DNA of 64,000 nucleotides from Aquimarina acroporae (GCF_023195925.1 NZ_JALPRE010000003.1:558001-622000); one strand, 5' to 3'. Counted from the first letter of the stretch, positions 44,974 to 56,150 are shown. Notes: generated by a model not told the origin, from the sequence alone. Translations and numbers: made by a program.

Positions 44974-46193
44974 TGAGAATAGGCAAAATACATATCATTT
45001 TAATTAGTATCTCTATATTTTGCTGTATAGGTTTTACTATGATTTTTAATATGCCCAATTCACCGACTAAAGTGAGACTAAAAACTACGCAGAAAACGTA
45101 TGAGGCGGGAGATAACATTATCATCGATTTTGAAAGAGATACAACTCTAGCGGCCCAACTTTTCTTAAAAAGTTCCTATGGTAGTACTATGATTACATCT
45201 TCTACAGGTGAATTTGTTGTTCCAGATTATTTTTCTCGAAAAAAAGGAAGATTAGATTATTATTTGGTTCAGGAAGGAGAGTGTCTTTATCAAGGAGTAA
45301 TAGATATAGAGGCAAAATCGAAAACGAAGATCCAATTAGAAACCTATGTGGGGCCGCCAAGCATTGTTGCTGGGGGTGAAGATTATACCATGCATGTAGT
45401 AGTGCCTTCAGATATATATGATAATCCCATTGCTGATAGTACAAAAATATGGCTTAAGCATCAGTTTTTGGGATTAGAAAAAGAATATGAAGAGGTTACC
45501 AAAGATCTAATTAGTTGGAAAAATATTTTTTCATATTCAAAAAAGGGGAAACTATTAATCTCTTCTCAGATAGCAGAAATACACTCAAAAGAATTTACAG
45601 TAGAAATATACCCTTCATTAGCTCAGAACTTTAAAATTTACAGTTTTCGTGAGCATGAATATGCAGATGGAAACCAGGTAACAACTTTCACTTCAGATGT
45701 AATAAAAGACAGTTTTGGCAATATTGTAAGTGATGGTACCATGGTCAATTTTGTGATTAAAAACTCTGAAGGCTCACTATTAACAACACAAGGTACTACC
45801 GTAAATGGTATAGTAACAGCAAAACTATTGCACCCAGATCATGCAGATTCCTGGGAAATAAGTGCTTTTATAGATGGTATTGCGGAGAGCGAAATACTAG
45901 AAATTACATTTGATGGGGTATTAGATGATTTTGAAGTCAGTTTCGATATGTATCAAAGAGAAATTGTTGTAGGACCTCTCACCAGTTTTATGGGACAGAT
46001 TATACCCGATGGTGCCATAGTAAAACTTGAAATTTATACGAACAACGAGTTAATAGAAACAAAAGTAAAAACATCATTTGAAGGTAGGGTCAAATTCGTC
46101 TTGGAAGAAGGATTTTATCCCGATGGAGAGTATGATTTTAGAATCAAATCGATGGGTATTGCAAAATGGTTTAAAAATAGAGTACTGCAATGA
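44973..46193 (+). CDS. Exported protein with Ig-like/invasin-type beta domains
   Basis: A 406-residue protein with an N-terminal signal anchor (about 6-27) and then only beta-rich sequence. Four sandwich-like units are apparent, the third with the invasin/Big_1 pattern (VTTFTSDVIKDSFGNIVSDGTMVNF, TTVNGIVTAKL). No enzyme motif. Its start codon overlaps the stop of the 1029-residue membrane protein and its end overlaps the GH5-like gene, so the three are one translational unit and probably one complex. Likely a periplasmic scaffold; inferred. Confidence 0.7.
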   Translation: MRIGKIHIILISISIFCCIGFTMIFNMPNSPTKVRLKTTQKTYEAGDNIIIDFERDTTLAAQLFLKSSYGSTMITSSTGEFVVPDYFSRKKGRLDYYLVQEGECLYQGVIDIEAKSKTKIQLETYVGPPSIVAGGEDYTMHVVVPSDIYDNPIADSTKIWLKHQFLGLEKEYEEVTKDLISWKNIFSYSKKGKLLISSQIAEIHSKEFTVEIYPSLAQNFKIYSFREHEYADGNQVTTFTSDVIKDSFGNIVSDGTMVNFVIKNSEGSLLTTQGTTVNGIVTAKLLHPDHADSWEISAFIDGIAESEILEITFDGVLDDFEVSFDMYQREIVVGPLTSFMGQIIPDGAIVKLEIYTNNELIETKVKTSFEGRVKFVLEEGFYPDGEYDFRIKSMGIAKWFKNRVLQ

Positions 46194-47737
46194 TGAGAAT
46201 GAATAGGAATATATATAGAAGTCTGGTTATACTCTCTTTTCTTGGGGTTGTGATAATAGCACTCTTTGGTATTAGTCAGGTACTTGCCTATTTGGGTTCG
46301 GGTGCAGATCGATCTTCGATGTTGCATGTAGCTTTGAATAAAGAAAAGGTGTATGTACCCAAGGTTATCTGGAAAGATACTATTAATCCTGGTAGGCCCA
46401 TAGAGGAGCAAACTATTCTAGATATTGAGAAAGACTACTTAAATGCATGGTATGTACGTAATGTGGCGTATCAGAACAACGAGTTAAAAGCCATCGATGA
46501 TTATTACACAGCAAGTGCCATGCAAAATATAGAAAGCACTATTGCAGCAAATGTATCTAACAACCTTTCTATACATAGCACCACAGTTGCTCATAATATT
46601 TCGTTAGATTTTTATAGTGCAGATGGGCAGTTAGCAGTAATTACAGATTCTGGGGTAAAAGCGTTTCAGCATATTTATCAACAAAATGAATTGCTTTTTC
46701 AAACAGAAGATATTACTAACTATCAGGTTTTGTTATTGCTTGAAGATGGATACTGGAGAATACGACATTTGGTAAAAAAGGAGAATGATGAAATGATAAC
46801 ACCACAAATCTCAAATGGTTTTGCCAAAGTTGTGGATAATAAAATATATGTTAAGGATAAAGAATATCAACTTAAAGGCATTAACTATTACCCTCAAAAA
46901 ACTCCATGGGATATGTTTGGCGAAAATTTTGATATCGAAGTGATAGGTCAGGATTTTGACATCATTCATGATGCAGGACTAAATACTATTCGTGTTTTTG
47001 TGCCGTATGAAGCCTTTGGAAAAGCAAAAGTAGATCCTGAAAAGCTTGAAAAGTTAAAATTGTTATTAGATACAGCCTTATCAAAAGAGATTATGGTTGT
47101 GGTAACATTATTTGATTTCTATGGAGATTATTCAGTTTTGGATTGGACACTAACACATCGCCATGCAGAGCAAATTATAAGTGTTTTTAAGGATCATAAG
47201 GCCATATTGGCTTGGGATGTAAAGAATGAACCAAATTTAGATTTTGAAAGTAGAGGAAAAGAAAATGTAACAGGATGGTTAAAGGAAATGATAGCTCAAA
47301 TCAAGCAATATGATCCTAATCATTTAATTACCATTGGATGGTCCGATATGAAATCGGCTTCTATATTACAAAACGAAGTAGATTTGGTATCCTTTCATTA
47401 TTATTTGGATATTGATATGTTTTCGAACTCTTTTGAAGAGTTACAAAAACAAATCGATAAGCCTATGGTATTGCAGGAGTTTGGACTGTCATCGAACAAA
47501 GGATTTTGGAGTCCGTTTGGCCCTTCAGAAACTACCCAGGCAGAATATCATGAGCAATTTCAAACATTGATAAAACAATATAATGTTCATTTTCTATCCT
47601 GGACGCTTTACGATTTTGAAAATGTACCTAGTAGCGTAGTTGGGCGACTACCTTGGCGAAAACATAAACAAAAACACTTTGGTTTTATTAATGCTTCGGG
47701 AGAGAAAAAGAAAGCATTTAAGCACATCTCCAACTGA
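46190..47737 (+). CDS. Membrane-anchored GH5-like (clan A) glycoside hydrolase
   Basis: A 515-residue protein: N-terminal membrane anchor (about 11-35), an NTF2-like domain (about 75-205, ending LLLLEDGYWRIRHL), and a TIM-barrel hydrolase (about 220-512). Catalytic candidates are Glu347 in DVKNEP (acid/base, end of strand 4) and Glu430 in LQEFG (nucleophile, strand 7). The NTF2-like module is also present in the large membrane protein two genes upstream, so the modules may pair. In exopolysaccharide systems such hydrolases trim or release the polymer in the periplasm. Specific substrate unknown. Confidence 0.82.
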   Translation: MMRMNRNIYRSLVILSFLGVVIIALFGISQVLAYLGSGADRSSMLHVALNKEKVYVPKVIWKDTINPGRPIEEQTILDIEKDYLNAWYVRNVAYQNNELKAIDDYYTASAMQNIESTIAANVSNNLSIHSTTVAHNISLDFYSADGQLAVITDSGVKAFQHIYQQNELLFQTEDITNYQVLLLLEDGYWRIRHLVKKENDEMITPQISNGFAKVVDNKIYVKDKEYQLKGINYYPQKTPWDMFGENFDIEVIGQDFDIIHDAGLNTIRVFVPYEAFGKAKVDPEKLEKLKLLLDTALSKEIMVVVTLFDFYGDYSVLDWTLTHRHAEQIISVFKDHKAILAWDVKNEPNLDFESRGKENVTGWLKEMIAQIKQYDPNHLITIGWSDMKSASILQNEVDLVSFHYYLDIDMFSNSFEELQKQIDKPMVLQEFGLSSNKGFWSPFGPSETTQAEYHEQFQTLIKQYNVHFLSWTLYDFENVPSSVVGRLPWRKHKQKHFGFINASGEKKKAFKHISN

Positions 47738-47756
47738 TATATTTGCATTAAAAAAC

Positions 47757-48932
47757 CTAAGCCATTTTGATTTCCCCAAATTTCTCTAGATACATTCTGG
47801 TAATCCTACTCATCGGAAATGCGGTTGCTGCATCATAATTAGCTTTTCCCAGTTCATTACGATAATTTGGGTTGGTAACAATTTTTTGAATAGCATCGGC
47901 TAGACTGTCGGTACTAGTAGGATCAAAAAATTCACCTCGATACCCTTCTTCTTTAACCAAAATACCTAAATCACCTAGGTCAGGCATGACTACCGCTTTA
48001 CCATAACTGCCTGCTTGATGTAGCACCCCAGAACTACCTGTTGTCGAAGTGTACGGAAAAATAACCATAGCACTTTCTCCAAAAATCTTTGGAACATCTT
48101 CTTCGGCAACATATCCGGTAAATGTAATTTGGTCGGTTTCTTTGTATTTTTCCTGCACAGATGATAAGTATCCTGGTACATTTGGGTTATCGGTGCCAGC
48201 AATAACCACCTCTAGGTTTTCAGAAGTTCTATCCCTTATTTTCTCAACGGCATCTATCAGTATTTCTACTTTTTTATATGTTCCAAATTTACCAAATGTC
48301 ATTATTTTTTGTGGGCCTTCTGGCAAGTCATATGTTGGCTCTTCTGGTAGCTCAAAAGTTCCGTGAGGAATAAGAATTACATTCTTGGCTTTGTATTTTT
48401 CTTCAAGAATATCTACATATTTACTAATGGTCACCGCTATACTATCTGCTTTTAAAATAAACTTTGTAAGGGTGGTGCCTATGAAATTATATATTTTCTG
48501 GAGTAGTTTGTTTTTGGTAAAACCAGCACTTTGTAAATCTACCTGCTCCATGATATTATGTAATAATACGATAGTCGGTATTTTCTTTCGCTTGCATAAC
48601 ATGGGCAATAAAAGACCTAATGCCGCAGCTATTTTTTTGTCTCCAAATTTCATAAACTGGAGATTAAATAGAATTGCATCTGGGCGAGTTTCTTTTACAG
48701 CCTTCATGACCGAAGAAATATTGGTATAACTATTAAAACGCCAGCATTGTTTTACAGTAATTTTACACCCATTTTCTGTAAAGTTGATATCAGCTTCTTC
48801 TGGTTTTATATCGGTCAAAATAATGAGCTCCGATACATCAGAATGTTGTCTAAAATGTTTTACTAGGTGATAAGCATACTCATTTAAAGTTACTTTGCTG
48901 GGAGGATAAGCAGTTACAATAGCTAGTTTCAT
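47757..48932 (-). CDS. Family 4 glycosyltransferase
   Basis: A 391-residue GT-B enzyme of the GT4 type. The N-terminal half opens KLAIVTAYPPSKVTLNEYAYHL; the nucleotide-binding half has PHGTFELP, MTFGKFGTYKKVEILIDA, IFPYTSTTGSSGVLHQAGSYGKAVV and ends in a typical C-terminal crossover helix. It transfers a sugar from a nucleotide donor to a growing glycan on the cytoplasmic side. It converges with the GH5-like gene with a 19-base gap. Together with the flippase at 49853 it suggests polymer synthesis; donor and acceptor unknown. Confidence 0.88.
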   Translation of the reverse strand: MKLAIVTAYPPSKVTLNEYAYHLVKHFRQHSDVSELIILTDIKPEEADINFTENGCKITVKQCWRFNSYTNISSVMKAVKETRPDAILFNLQFMKFGDKKIAAALGLLLPMLCKRKKIPTIVLLHNIMEQVDLQSAGFTKNKLLQKIYNFIGTTLTKFILKADSIAVTISKYVDILEEKYKAKNVILIPHGTFELPEEPTYDLPEGPQKIMTFGKFGTYKKVEILIDAVEKIRDRTSENLEVVIAGTDNPNVPGYLSSVQEKYKETDQITFTGYVAEEDVPKIFGESAMVIFPYTSTTGSSGVLHQAGSYGKAVVMPDLGDLGILVKEEGYRGEFFDPTSTDSLADAIQKIVTNPNYRNELGKANYDAATAFPMSRITRMYLEKFGEIKMA

Positions 48933-49131
48933 AAGAAATCAATTTATGGAATAGACCAGTACGAATTAAAATCTAGCTGAAATACTAAGGGGTAAGTTGA
49001 TTTCAAGATTTTAGGACGCAAGGGGGTACGTCTTTATTTTATCTACAAGTTATAGTAACTTTATCAAAAAAACAACATATGAAAACAGATTCTTCGAGTT
49101 GTTTGATCGAAAAAAAAGACGTATATGATAG

Positions 49132-49431
49132 TTAATAGTTTTCTCTAAAAATATAATTCACTTTATTTTTTTTGAAAGCCTTTTTTATCACATTATTCTC
49201 TTTACCAAAGACAAACAAAATTTTACTTCTCTTATTCGCTTTAGCATATATGTCTTTGAGTACTTGGATGCCATTTTGATCAATTTTTTCAACTTTTCTA
49301 AGAGACATTACAACTTCTTCATAATTATCTAGAAGATAATTGAATTGTCGTTTTACAAGTTCTGTGTTGTTTAAGGTAAAGTTACCAATTACCTCAAACC
49401 TTCCTGCGGTATGTATTATTTGTAAATTCAT
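49132..49431 (-). CDS. STAS-domain protein without the usual phospho-serine
   Basis: A 99-residue single STAS (anti-anti-sigma type) domain. The loop that carries the regulated Ser in SpoIIAA-like proteins reads KIDQNG here, with Asn in place of Ser. The C-terminal half matches its two relatives (FGKENNVIKKAFKKN versus IGQQNQKVRNAFGK and IGKENKNVRKAFYK). It follows the next STAS gene by 23 bases. Without the Ser it cannot be controlled by the standard kinase and may act as a constitutive binder. No partner kinase is in the window. Confidence 0.83.
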   Translation of the reverse strand: MNLQIIHTAGRFEVIGNFTLNNTELVKRQFNYLLDNYEEVVMSLRKVEKIDQNGIQVLKDIYAKANKRSKILFVFGKENNVIKKAFKKNKVNYIFRENY

Positions 49432-49454
49432 GATATTTATTTTGGGGTTGGGGT

Positions 49455-49751
49455 TTATAGATTATCGCTTCTTAAAACATAACTTACTTTTCCGAAAGCA
49501 TTTCTTACTTTTTGATTTTGCTGGCCAATAACATAGAATATCTTATTGTTTTTCACAGCTTTTTTAAAAATCGAGTTCAAGGCATGGACACTAGAATTAT
49601 CAATTTTAGTGACTTTATCTAAACATAAAACAACTTTTTCCTTATTAAATAGGAGCTGTTCACAATGTCTTCTTAATGAATTTACATTTTCGGCAACAAT
49701 GCTGCCTTTGATCTCATAGATTCCTTGGTTTTGGGTAATTTTAAGTGCCAT
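49455..49751 (-). CDS. STAS-domain protein
   Basis: A 98-residue STAS domain. The regulatory loop reads KIDNSS, which keeps Ser at the phospho-acceptor position. It closely resembles the STAS gene at 58964 (both open with a short strand, then IYEIKGSIVAEN or VFEINGSIVAEN). It probably belongs to a partner-switch that controls exopolysaccharide production or export, since both copies sit within this locus; that is inferred from position. Confidence 0.85.
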   Translation of the reverse strand: MALKITQNQGIYEIKGSIVAENVNSLRRHCEQLLFNKEKVVLCLDKVTKIDNSSVHALNSIFKKAVKNNKIFYVIGQQNQKVRNAFGKVSYVLRSDNL

Positions 49752-49852
49752 AATGTTGAATTTTAAGGTTACTTATAGTTCTAATTTCTCTTTTTCATTT
49801 AATTGTACAGTTGATCTTTCGATCAATAGAATTTTTCTTTCGACGAGTGGAA

Positions 49853-51112
49853 CTAACCTTTCGTTAAGTTTTTTGAAGATATCTTTTGATATCCTACGAA
49901 AAACAAAAGTTGAAAGACGAGTAGAATCGTCATGGCGACGATTTGCATAATGACAACTTGTAATAAAGAATTGTGAAATAAAATGATAAGTACTACCTGA
50001 AGAATTCCAAGTAAAGAAGAGATAATCACAGGAATGTATTGATCCAGCGATAAAAAGTAATAAGCGAATATATTAGAAATTGCAAAGAGTGAAGTTGCAA
50101 TAGCATATTTCCATAGTAATGGAGCAATACTTATATACTGTTTCCCAAACATGATATTAATGACAAGCTCCGGGAAAAAGTAACAGCCAATTACAATAGA
50201 GCTGGATAAGAGTGTGATGTAAAATACATATTTGAACAGTATAGGGGCGGTAGATACACCTTCTTTTTGTAGTTGAACTACTTTAGGTAATAAAAGCATC
50301 ACAAACATCCAGGCGACAAAATATACTACACGGCCTATTAAAGCCAACGATGCGTATAAGCCGGCATCATAAGTTTCAAAATAGTGTTTCACCAATAGGA
50401 TATCGCTATTGTTTATAATAATCTGACTCAGTTCATAAAATGCAGTCAAGGTAAAGAATCGAAGAATATACTTATTCTCTGCAGATGGTAATGTATATTT
50501 CTTTATAGGGTTAATATCTTTTGCGTGAAAAGGAATCAATCCGAACATAAATGATAACGCTATTCCCAAAGACACAAGAATTGAAGACTGAAGATTGATC
50601 GTGTAAATCAATAGTAAAGTAATCAATAAACGACTTATCATTTCTCCCTGATAGGTAATCGCTAGTTTTTCAAACTTTTTGGAGCCTTGAAAAAAACCTC
50701 GATTCACACTCATAATGAAATACAAGGGTACTCCAATCCCAAAGAGAATAAACATCAAAGATGTTTGGGTATTAAATAAGGTTTGTAGTTGATTAGAAAA
50801 TGCTACAATGAGAATACCAAATACAATACCAGTAAGTGTAGCGTATTTGTAAATGATATTGATGAAATTTTTAAAAATACTATTTTCAAACAGTACCGAG
50901 AATTTTGCAGTAGATAGCTGAAACGTCATAGCAATAAAAGAAAGCACGAGTAAAAATGTAATAAGAAGTGCCGCATCTGCAAATTGTTGAGGTCCAAGGA
51001 TTCTTCCGAGAAGTAAATTGTAAAGATAGTTCCCTCCGTTAACAATGATCACACTAAGCATGAATTTCTGCTCAGCAGTGATGTTTTTCAATGCTTTCAT
51101 GAGGGCTATCAT
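49853..51112 (-). CDS. MOP-superfamily flippase (Wzx/PelG-like)
   Basis: A 419-residue protein with 12 hydrophobic segments and the MATE/Wzx pattern (GGNYLYNLLLGRILGPQQFADAAL at the start). Such proteins move lipid-linked or nascent glycans across the inner membrane. The nearby GT4 gene and the TPR-barrel gene at 59443 give a set similar in kind to PelF/PelG/PelB, although no close sequence relation is claimed. An alternative start at 51100 is possible. Confidence 0.85.
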   Translation of the reverse strand: MIALMKALKNITAEQKFMLSVIIVNGGNYLYNLLLGRILGPQQFADAALLITFLLVLSFIAMTFQLSTAKFSVLFENSIFKNFINIIYKYATLTGIVFGILIVAFSNQLQTLFNTQTSLMFILFGIGVPLYFIMSVNRGFFQGSKKFEKLAITYQGEMISRLLITLLLIYTINLQSSILVSLGIALSFMFGLIPFHAKDINPIKKYTLPSAENKYILRFFTLTAFYELSQIIINNSDILLVKHYFETYDAGLYASLALIGRVVYFVAWMFVMLLLPKVVQLQKEGVSTAPILFKYVFYITLLSSSIVIGCYFFPELVINIMFGKQYISIAPLLWKYAIATSLFAISNIFAYYFLSLDQYIPVIISSLLGILQVVLIILFHNSLLQVVIMQIVAMTILLVFQLLFFVGYQKISSKNLTKG

Positions 51113-51181
51113 ATATTTATTCGTATAGTTTTTGAATTTATTATTCTAGTGTTACTAAAGTTACATTCTTTTTTTGTTAAA

Positions 51182-51210
51182 CTACTGTACTTTATTATAA
51201 AGTACAGTAG
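51182..51210 (-). terminator. Hairpin downstream of the LruC-domain gene
   Basis: Perfect 12-base arms (51182-51193, 51199-51210) with 5-base loop. On the minus strand only TTTAAC follows. It separates the LruC gene from the flippase gene and may act as a terminator or processing site. Confidence 0.6.
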
Positions 51211-51294
51211 CCAACAGAAAATTAAATAAAGTTAAATAGGGAATGCCTCAACATATCATAATTTTTTTCACCCAATCGAAGCAGTCACTTTTGG

Positions 51295-54200
51295 TTATCG
51301 TATTAGGAAACTTCCTTCATATCGTTTTTTGAAGTTATCTCCTCTAATAATATATTTATATACTCCTTGCGCTAAGTTCTTAGCGGTAAAAGTAAATGTA
51401 CTTGATAAAGTCTGATTCCCCGTTATTTCCTCTTCCTGCACTATTCTTCCTAACATATCTATAACCGAAATGGTTATTTTTTTGTTTGGAGTAGGCATTT
51501 TTATTGTGGTTTCACTTTTAAAAGGATTAGGAGAGTTGCTTACCGTAGCAACGTTACTGGTAAGGTCTTGTGTATCCTCATCTACCGCTACAGTATCATT
51601 ATCATCTTCGTTTATATCAAGATCCCTTACAAAAGCAAGTTTATTGACCTCAAGATTAAATGGAACTGAGTTTCGGTAGTCTCCCTGTATAGAAAATACC
51701 ACACTTCTTACATCTTCTAAGGTCATCTTTTTCTTGGCTTTACTCGTAAAATCTGAGAATGAGATCACATATTTTTTAAGTGTATCATTTGCCTTTATGG
51801 TATATCGTAATCTATCATTCCAATCGACAAGGTCATTCGATACTAAAATTACTTCAACATCTGTTTTCGAAAGTAGTTCAAACGAAACTCCTTGGTATTC
51901 AGAAACATTAAGAGTAAGATCACCTCCTAAGATATTTCTAAATAAATTCATGGTCTCTTTTATAGAACCTTGTACACTAGCATTTCTTTCTACAAAATAG
52001 TCATCATGTTCATTCTCTGACACTTCGTTTTCTGAAATCTTGAAATTTGCAATACTAGCTCCATTTTCCTGATAGTCAATGCCCCATGGTCCATCGGCCA
52101 AGTATAACACATCTGCTTTGGCAGGATCATCCCCAGTTATAGAAAAACCAATATCGAATAAGTACCCTGTGTCTATTGTAATGGTTTCTTGATAAGCTCC
52201 AGATAATGCAATGGTTTTAGTCATAAATTCTTCGGAAGAAAGTTCTGTGGCTCTCTTGTTTCCTTCAAATAAAAATTGAGTTGCTTTAGATTTATTGATC
52301 ATACTCAGCGTTAATTTCCCGTTGCGATAAAACCCTTTTTGAATGAATATTGGAGGGATATTATCAGGAATAAACGTTTTTCCAAGAGATTTTTCCTCTG
52401 CCAATTTATCTATTATAGTATTAGCAATATTAACCGTTTGAGGTATAGACCCTCCCCAGATTTGGAAATTAAGATAATCTCCTTCTGGGTACTCATTGAT
52501 ATTCCAAAGGCTATACAATTCATTCTGATACTCATCTAAACGTACAGAAAAATGTAACGCGTATTCTATTTCTCCGTTAGGCCTTTTTATTCGAGTATTT
52601 ACCAGAGTAAAATCTCTCACTTTTAGGGTTCTAATATCTTCAATAATAGAACCATTAAGACGATCGCAAATGGTTTTAGAATGATCATAAACTCCACCTT
52701 TGGTAGCCATAGCCAATGCGGCTCCAACTCTGTCATCTACATTGTAATAATCTATCGAGAAAACTGAAGTAGCATTGGTTACACCTATAAGATCATCTGG
52801 ACTTGATACATAAGAACTTTCATTTCCAGTAGCACCTGTTGCAGGGAAATAAACACTAAGATCTATACCGTTTTTTGATCTGTATTTTTTTGAACCTGGC
52901 ATAAATTTTTGCTGTAATTTTTTCTGGTTAAAAACGTTATTGGTTTTTGCTCTTAAAAAATTTCTTTTTGCAATTAAATTGGCCAAATCACCATTACTTT
53001 CTAAACCACCATCATTCCCTGAGGTAACTACACCTTCTTCGGTAAGTTCAGGAATATTGGTTGTTTTTAGATCTGAATATTCGTTTGCACTAATGTGAAA
53101 TAGAACATCATTAAAGTCGTGATCTGCAGCAGGGTAGTCTCTTCTGGCATCTTCAAAACCGAGAACAATTGTTTTATTTGCAGTATCAGCCAACAAAATA
53201 GTATGAGGTTTTAAGGCATCATCACATTCTGGGTTAAAGCCAGGATTTGAATATAATTGCCATAAACCAGAATCTACCATAGCACCGTTCCAACTATCGG
53301 TTAACAACACCCAACCTATACCTGTGCCTGCAGGGAAACTTCCTAAATCTACAGTATTCCCTGGCATAAGTTCTCCATTACTCCCTGTTTTAGATGCGTT
53401 TGGAAATACCAAGGTGATATCTTCAGGATCTGGAGTTTTGGTTAATGGGTTGTTTACATTATATGTGTAGTATCCTAAGGAACTCTTATAGCTAGTATTT
53501 TCATCGATAAAAGTGACCTTAATATTGGTAGTGTTTTCTATAAATACATCATTATCATATCCAGAATAAATATAGTCAGGGTTCATGTTAGGAATTGAAC
53601 TTCCTTCGGGAAGGGCAGTAGCAATTCTATTGAGATAATCTGATGATAAGGTCTCATTATTTCTCAGGTAATTTGGAGTGCCATTATTTCCAAATGTGCC
53701 CATATATTTATATCGCTCACCAATACTTTGCACAGGAAAACTGTTTGGATTTTGATTTCCGTTGTCGGCATCAAAAACTGTTTCTTTGAGATCGAAATTA
53801 TCATCGAGCCCGTCTTGATCAAAATCGTTTCCGGCTGCTACGGTATCCGCAATACCATCGGTGTTGGTGTCATAAGCATCAACATGATCTAGAGTACCAT
53901 CATTGTTAGAATCGGTATCTAAAAAGTCGGGATTATCAGTGCCATCAGTGTTGACATAACCTTGTGGAGTACCACCCTGATCTGGATCAAAAGCATCATC
54001 CATTCCATCTCTGTCAGTGTCATTCCCCGAAGGAGCAACGAAATTAGTACTATTTTGACCTTCAATTAAGTCGATGATGCCATCCTGGTCGGCATCAATA
54101 TCATATGGGTCATAAATTAAATCTCCATCAGTATCGGGAGGGTAGAAAGCTATTCCCGTTTGATCGATATCTACAATATCTGCTATACCATCAAGATCTG

Positions 54201-55302
54201 CATCATTAAAGTTTGTGTCTTCTGCATTAAATAATCCGTCGTTATTGGTGTCATAATTACCTAACCCGGCTTCTACAATATCAAAAATACCGTCATTGTC
54301 GCTATCAAGGTCTAAAACATTGGGTACACCATCTCTATCGGTATCAAAAGCTAGCGAAACACCGCTATTACAAGTTGCTCCAAAATCTGGATCCAGATAA
54401 TTAAAGGTGCCATCAGAATCATCGTCTCCATAGGGATCAACTCCTCCACCTTCTACAAGGTCTGGTATACCATCTCCATCGGTATCTTTATCAAAAGGGT
54501 CCAATACTTCGTCTTGATCTGCATCTACAGGAGAGACTCCTATAGCGCATTTAAATCCATCATTAGAATTGGTTACTTCGGTATTATTCAATAAGGTAGC
54601 ATAAGGGCTACTACTTTTATAATCATTAACCAGATACAATCCGCCTTTGTTACTTGATACATATAAGCGATTGCTGGTATCTGTGTAACTTGCTCCAAAG
54701 GTATGCCCTGGTAAATCTGTTACAGCTTTACCACTAAATACAGGTGTATTCGTAGAAAGATCCCATTTATATACATTTCCTCGGCTTCCGCCATAAAGAT
54801 TACCATTTATAAAAACAATATCTGCACAAGCCTGGGGGGAGGCTTGATCAGATACTACAATCTCAAAAACAGGAGCGGAAGAACCGTCATAGTCTTGAAG
54901 ATTTATGATTTTATGAAAGGATCTCTTGTCTAAGGAATTTTGAAAAACCCATAGATTACCTTCATTATCTATATCGGCAGCATAACCGCCTCCAAACTTT
55001 ACACCTCCATTGGGTGCAACTTCACCCAAATCAACCACCATGTCTTTACCAATTCTTAGTAAATGTCTATCCTTGTTTCTTATGGCATACAAGAAGTTAT
55101 CTACAGGGTTGTATCCTCCTGCATTGTAAGCAGAATGAATATGTAAGGGGGCAGAATATGTTCCTGTTATAGGATCATAAGATCGTAAGGCACCAGAAAT
55201 AACCTGGTAAAATTTACCTTCGTTACAATCGAAAGGTTGTTGCGCATAACTCGATGTTAAAATGGCAATGAGTAGTAAGAATAGCGTAGTTATTTTTTTC
55301 AT
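51295..55302 (-). CDS. Giant LruC-domain T9SS cargo protein with thrombospondin-3-like calcium repeats
   Basis: A 1335-residue secreted protein: signal peptide (about 1-21), beta-propeller-like N-terminal domain (about 25-255, DUF6923-like), calcium-binding thrombospondin type 3-like repeats rich in DxDxDG (about 258-510, e.g. [18 protein letters not shown]), a DUF4114/LruC region (about 550-880, with [15 protein letters not shown] and [11 protein letters not shown]), further beta domains, and a T9SS type A tail ([14 protein letters not shown] onward). Acidic Ca-binding repeats and LruC domains suggest a matrix or adhesin role. A paralogue lies at 61564. Its 5' side carries noncoding block A. 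Role in surface matrix is inferred. Confidence 0.87.
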   Translation of the reverse strand: MKKITTLFLLLIAILTSSYAQQPFDCNEGKFYQVISGALRSYDPITGTYSAPLHIHSAYNAGGYNPVDNFLYAIRNKDRHLLRIGKDMVVDLGEVAPNGGVKFGGGYAADIDNEGNLWVFQNSLDKRSFHKIINLQDYDGSSAPVFEIVVSDQASPQACADIVFINGNLYGGSRGNVYKWDLSTNTPVFSGKAVTDLPGHTFGASYTDTSNRLYVSSNKGGLYLVNDYKSSSPYATLLNNTEVTNSNDGFKCAIGVSPVDADQDEVLDPFDKDTDGDGIPDLVEGGGVDPYGDDDSDGTFNYLDPDFGATCNSGVSLAFDTDRDGVPNVLDLDSDNDGIFDIVEAGLGNYDTNNDGLFNAEDTNFNDADLDGIADIVDIDQTGIAFYPPDTDGDLIYDPYDIDADQDGIIDLIEGQNSTNFVAPSGNDTDRDGMDDAFDPDQGGTPQGYVNTDGTDNPDFLDTDSNNDGTLDHVDAYDTNTDGIADTVAAGNDFDQDGLDDNFDLKETVFDADNGNQNPNSFPVQSIGERYKYMGTFGNNGTPNYLRNNETLSSDYLNRIATALPEGSSIPNMNPDYIYSGYDNDVFIENTTNIKVTFIDENTSYKSSLGYYTYNVNNPLTKTPDPEDITLVFPNASKTGSNGELMPGNTVDLGSFPAGTGIGWVLLTDSWNGAMVDSGLWQLYSNPGFNPECDDALKPHTILLADTANKTIVLGFEDARRDYPAADHDFNDVLFHISANEYSDLKTTNIPELTEEGVVTSGNDGGLESNGDLANLIAKRNFLRAKTNNVFNQKKLQQKFMPGSKKYRSKNGIDLSVYFPATGATGNESSYVSSPDDLIGVTNATSVFSIDYYNVDDRVGAALAMATKGGVYDHSKTICDRLNGSIIEDIRTLKVRDFTLVNTRIKRPNGEIEYALHFSVRLDEYQNELYSLWNINEYPEGDYLNFQIWGGSIPQTVNIANTIIDKLAEEKSLGKTFIPDNIPPIFIQKGFYRNGKLTLSMINKSKATQFLFEGNKRATELSSEEFMTKTIALSGAYQETITIDTGYLFDIGFSITGDDPAKADVLYLADGPWGIDYQENGASIANFKISENEVSENEHDDYFVERNASVQGSIKETMNLFRNILGGDLTLNVSEYQGVSFELLSKTDVEVILVSNDLVDWNDRLRYTIKANDTLKKYVISFSDFTSKAKKKMTLEDVRSVVFSIQGDYRNSVPFNLEVNKLAFVRDLDINEDDNDTVAVDEDTQDLTSNVATVSNSPNPFKSETTIKMPTPNKKITISVIDMLGRIVQEEEITGNQTLSSTFTFTAKNLAQGVYKYIIRGDNFKKRYEGSFLIR

Positions 55303-55697
55303 ACAATCGCTTTTTTAATTTTTTTGACTGTGATATTATTGTAAGATGAATAGTAAAGTTTCAGTTCTTATACAGTGAGAAGAAATTTGTTGGCGGTAAA
55401 AAAGTACGGTCTTTAAAATGGGATATGGATGCTTTATGTATAGCATGAAAATTAAATGGTATAAACTTTTTGGTAATTATAGTAGTTACCACATGTTGTA
55501 TACATGTAATAAAGAAGTGAATGAAATCTACTTTTGAAGGATTATTTTTTCTTGATTCTAGTCCACAATATTTGTACAAACATAGTAGGTTGGTTTCCAT
55601 AATTATCGTCATTTTATTTTAGATTTGGGCTACTTCAACTATTATTCAGAAGAAGTAAAATGAAAGGCCATTGTTATTGTGACGCTTTCTGTTTTAT
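55303..55697. other. Intergenic region upstream of the LruC gene
   Basis: Nearly 400 bases next to the LruC start codon. An 83-residue minus-strand frame (55361-55612) is open but lacks any recognisable feature. Otherwise I see nothing distinct; it probably contains the LruC promoter. Confidence 0.4.
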
Positions 55698-56150
55698 TTT
55701 GGGTTAAACATTCTTCCGGGGCCTAGAATTATGTTTCACACCTTGACGAAAATTTACTTAGGTATTCTAAAATTGTAAATGGTAATACGTTTTTATACTC
55801 TTCTTGGGGCTTTGAAGATTATGCTACCATTTTTTGACGAAGTTTACTTTTATGTTGATCAAGGGTTTGTTAGTCAACATATTGTAAAACTAAAAAAGTT
55901 ATCCCCAACCTTGTATACGGGAAAACCACACTTTTTGTACGTAACTACCAAAAACAGTGTATTTTGTCGATAAAATGGTATTTTTACATGAAAATTTAAC
56001 ATTTTTACTTACAGAAATAGTAAAAAAATATTACAAATGTTAAAAATAATGTGGGTTTCCTCATAGTTTTTTTGTTAAAAAAAGTCCCTTTTTGATCTCT
56101 TTTTGAAGTTGTTTTCCTTAAAAAAAAGTTAATAAGACCAAATTAAATGG
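55698..56150. repeat. Duplicated noncoding block A
   Basis: Direct repeat of 58374-58839, roughly 75-80% identical by eye, without a conserved reading frame. Conserved parts include two copies of TTGACGAA-TTTACTT (from 55743 and 55834), a hairpin ATGTTGA/TCAACAT (55852-55858, 55874-55880), and an interrupted inverted repeat ACACTTTTTG/CAAAAACAGTGT (near 55930-55962). Conserved paired arms suggest a regulatory region or structured RNA. Confidence 0.8.

Noticed and set aside
55361..55612. 83-residue minus-strand open frame upstream of the LruC gene
   Set aside because: No signal, domain or composition typical of a protein, and it lies in a region expected to hold a promoter.
55779..55973. 64-residue plus-strand frame inside noncoding block A
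   Set aside because: The frame is not kept in block B despite clear DNA similarity, so the conserved feature is the DNA or RNA and not a peptide.
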